Shown here one piece after another: positions 62,707 through 64,000 of a stretch of DNA of 64,000 nt. The notes under the pieces are model-generated. The model ran no database searches and was not told the DNA's origin. It saw only the letters and a list, made by a program, of their open reading frames with translations. Every line of letters begins with the position of its first letter. Position 1 is the stretch's first letter. The stretch is from Microbispora sp. H13382 (GTDB lineage: Bacteria > Actinomycetota > Actinomycetes > Streptosporangiales > Streptosporangiaceae). The translations under genes were made by a program, and so were the position numbers. The stretch is from contig NZ_JABBXA010000013.1 in NCBI RefSeq assembly GCF_014161445.1, positions 148,870-212,869 on the forward strand. Direction: 5' to 3'.

Positions 62707-63519
62707 ATGAGCCCGCTGATCACTCCTGAGGAGCTCGCCGCGATCGGCGACGCCGTGATCCTCGACGTCCGGTGGCGGCTGGGCGGCCCGCCCGGCATCG
62801 AGGCGTACCGCGAGGGCCACGTCCCCGGCGCGGTCTTCTGCGACCTCGACGCCGACCTCGCCGCCCCGCCCGGACCCGCCGGACGGCATCCGCTGCCCGC
62901 GCCCGAGGCGTTCCAGGAGGCGATGCGCCGCCTCGGGGTGTCGCAGGCCCGGCCGGTGGTCGTCTACGACGACGCCGACTCGACGGCGGCGGCCAGGGCC
63001 TGGTGGACGTTGCGCTACTTCGGTCACGGCGACGTGCGCGTCCTCGACGGCGGGCTGCGGGCCTGGACGCGGGCCGGGTTGCCGGTGACCAAGGAGGAAG
63101 GGCCCGTGCCGCCCGGCGACTTCACGGCGCGGCCGGAAGGGATGCCGGTGCTCGGCGCCGGCGAGGCCGCCGCGCTGGCGGCCGACGGCGTGCTGCTCGA
63201 CGCCAGGGCGGCCGAGCGCTACCGGGGCGAGGTGGAGCCGGTGGACCCGGTCGCCGGGCACATCCCCGGCGCGGTCAGCGCCCCGACCGGTGAGAACGTC
63301 GAGCCCGGCGGGCGGTTCCACACCAGGGAGTTCCTCCGCGAGCGCTTCAACAGCCTCGGCGCGGTCGAGGGCGTGCCCGTCGGCGCGTACTGCGGGTCCG
63401 GGGTCACGGCCGCCCACGAGGTGCTCGCGCTGGAGATCGCCGGGCTGCCGGCGGCCCTGTACGTCGGCTCGTGGTCCAACTGGGTCGCCGACCCCGGCAG
63501 GCCCGTCGCGACCGGCTGA
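62707..63519 (+). CDS. Two-domain sulfurtransferase (rhodanese family)
   Basis: 270 residues from ATG 62707 (GGAGATGGC upstream). Two tandem rhodanese domains: an inactive N-terminal one (VILDVRWRLGGPPGIEAYREGHVPGAVFCDLD) and a C-terminal one with the active-site loop CGSGVT and nucleophile Cys229. The CGSG(V/I)T loop is that of 3-mercaptopyruvate sulfurtransferases rather than classical thiosulfate rhodaneses (CRKGVT). It transfers sulfane sulfur to cyanide or thiols. It is convergent with the last gene of the window. Confidence 0.88.
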   Translation: MSPLITPEELAAIGDAVILDVRWRLGGPPGIEAYREGHVPGAVFCDLDADLAAPPGPAGRHPLPAPEAFQEAMRRLGVSQARPVVVYDDADSTAAARAWWTLRYFGHGDVRVLDGGLRAWTRAGLPVTKEEGPVPPGDFTARPEGMPVLGAGEAAALAADGVLLDARAAERYRGEVEPVDPVAGHIPGAVSAPTGENVEPGGRFHTREFLRERFNSLGAVEGVPVGAYCGSGVTAAHEVLALEIAGLPAALYVGSWSNWVADPGRPVATG

Positions 63520-63553
63520 CGGGGCGTCACGCGGTGGTCCCGGCGGGCGAGCG

Positions 63554-64000
63554 TCAGGACCTGTGGGCGGGAGCCGCACCGACCCAACGGCGATAGGCGT
63601 CCATGTCGACGTTGCCGCCGCACACGACGGTGACCACGTGCCGGCCGGCGAAGCGGTCGCGATCCTCGAGGATCGCCGCGATGCCGAGCGCGGCCGACGG
63701 TTCGACGACGAGGCCGGCGTGGTCGAGGAGCATCCGCATGCCGGCGATGATCGACGCCTCCCGGACCAGGACGCAGTCGTCGGCGACCACGAGGAGGTCG
63801 TCCAGGACGGCCGGGATGGGGCGCCGACCGGCGACGCCGTCGGCGATGGTGTCGGCCGAATCTGTGGTGACGACGCGCCGTCGGCGCCACGAGTGTGTCA
63901 TCGCCGGTGCGCCCAGCGGCTGGACGCAGATCACCTCGACTTCGGGCGCCGAGGACTTCACCACATGACCCACACCGGTGGCCAGCGCCCCGCCGCCGAG
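63554..64000 (-). CDS. PLP-dependent threonine/serine dehydratase-like protein, C-terminal part
   Basis: The 148 visible residues start with the phosphate-binding Gly-rich loop LGGGALATGVG, followed by VEVICVQPLGAPAM, a TIADGVAG block, EPSAALGIAAIL and the end region VVTVVCGGNVDMDAY. This is the C-terminal half of a fold-type II PLP enzyme such as threonine dehydratase or serine racemase. The catalytic Lys and N-terminus are beyond base 64000. No ACT domain follows, so the enzyme is of the catabolic, unregulated type. Confidence 0.82.
   Translation of the reverse strand, partial: LGGGALATGVGHVVKSSAPEVEVICVQPLGAPAMTHSWRRRRVVTTDSADTIADGVAGRRPIPAVLDDLLVVADDCVLVREASIIAGMRMLLDHAGLVVEPSAALGIAAILEDRDRFAGRHVVTVVCGGNVDMDAYRRWVGAAPAHRS

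Overview
The window is high-GC actinobacterial chromosome. HrdB-type principal sigma factor, a SpoIIE-type PP2C phosphatase with PAS/GAF sensors, many Ser/Thr kinases, ROK and LacI sugar regulators, leaderless genes and frequent GTG/TTG starts all fit a sporulating actinomycete. The general look suggests Streptosporangiales, but this is a judgement from gene content, not a phylogeny. No tRNA, rRNA, CRISPR array or replication origin was seen.

Layout. 1-9.7 kb: a divergent signalling cluster. On the minus strand lie two membrane pseudokinases with beta-propeller ectodomains and a kinase that looks active (cut by the window edge). On the plus strand lie two intact transmembrane Ser/Thr kinases with DUF3558-like ectodomains and a Pro-rich membrane protein with two more such domains. 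9.7-14.6 kb: small zinc protein, parvulin-like protein, P450, ROK regulator, secreted beta-propeller protein. 14.6-20.1 kb: a beta-glucoside/xyloside operon (GH3, LacI, GH1) with overlapping stop/start codons and two perfect 14-bp palindromic operators in front. 20-34 kb: single metabolic, transport and regulatory genes: 2OG-Fe oxygenase, orphan histidine kinase, DMT exporter, DoxX protein, a solitary IS605-type tnpB element, MFS exporter, a tandem-AAA CbxX-type membrane ATPase and an oligopeptide-binding lipoprotein.

34-53 kb is the conserved core: PP2C phosphatase, hrdB, yaaA, parE and parC. Between parE and parC sits a patchwork of small secreted and membrane proteins. It contains a tandem duplication that copied the 3' end of parE together with a four-cysteine secreted protein gene, an SPFH protein, and gene remnants (a DJ-1/PfpI stub and possible others). 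53-64 kb: SnoaL-like protein, RqlH-type RecQ helicase with a phosphoribosyltransferase-like tail, membrane protein, PfkB sugar kinase, GNAT/acyl-CoA ligase fusion, DUF5998 protein, nucleotide-pyrophosphatase-type phosphatase, rhodanese and the C-terminal part of a PLP-dependent dehydratase.

Six genes show a -10 hexamer (TANNNT) exactly 7-8 nt before the start codon, so leaderless transcription seems common. The most unusual items are the kinase/pseudokinase cluster with a 15-bp expansion beside a dead catalytic loop, the tnpB element abutting a doxX start codon, the duplicated parE tail, and the GH3 enzyme carrying fascin-like and CBM6-like modules.
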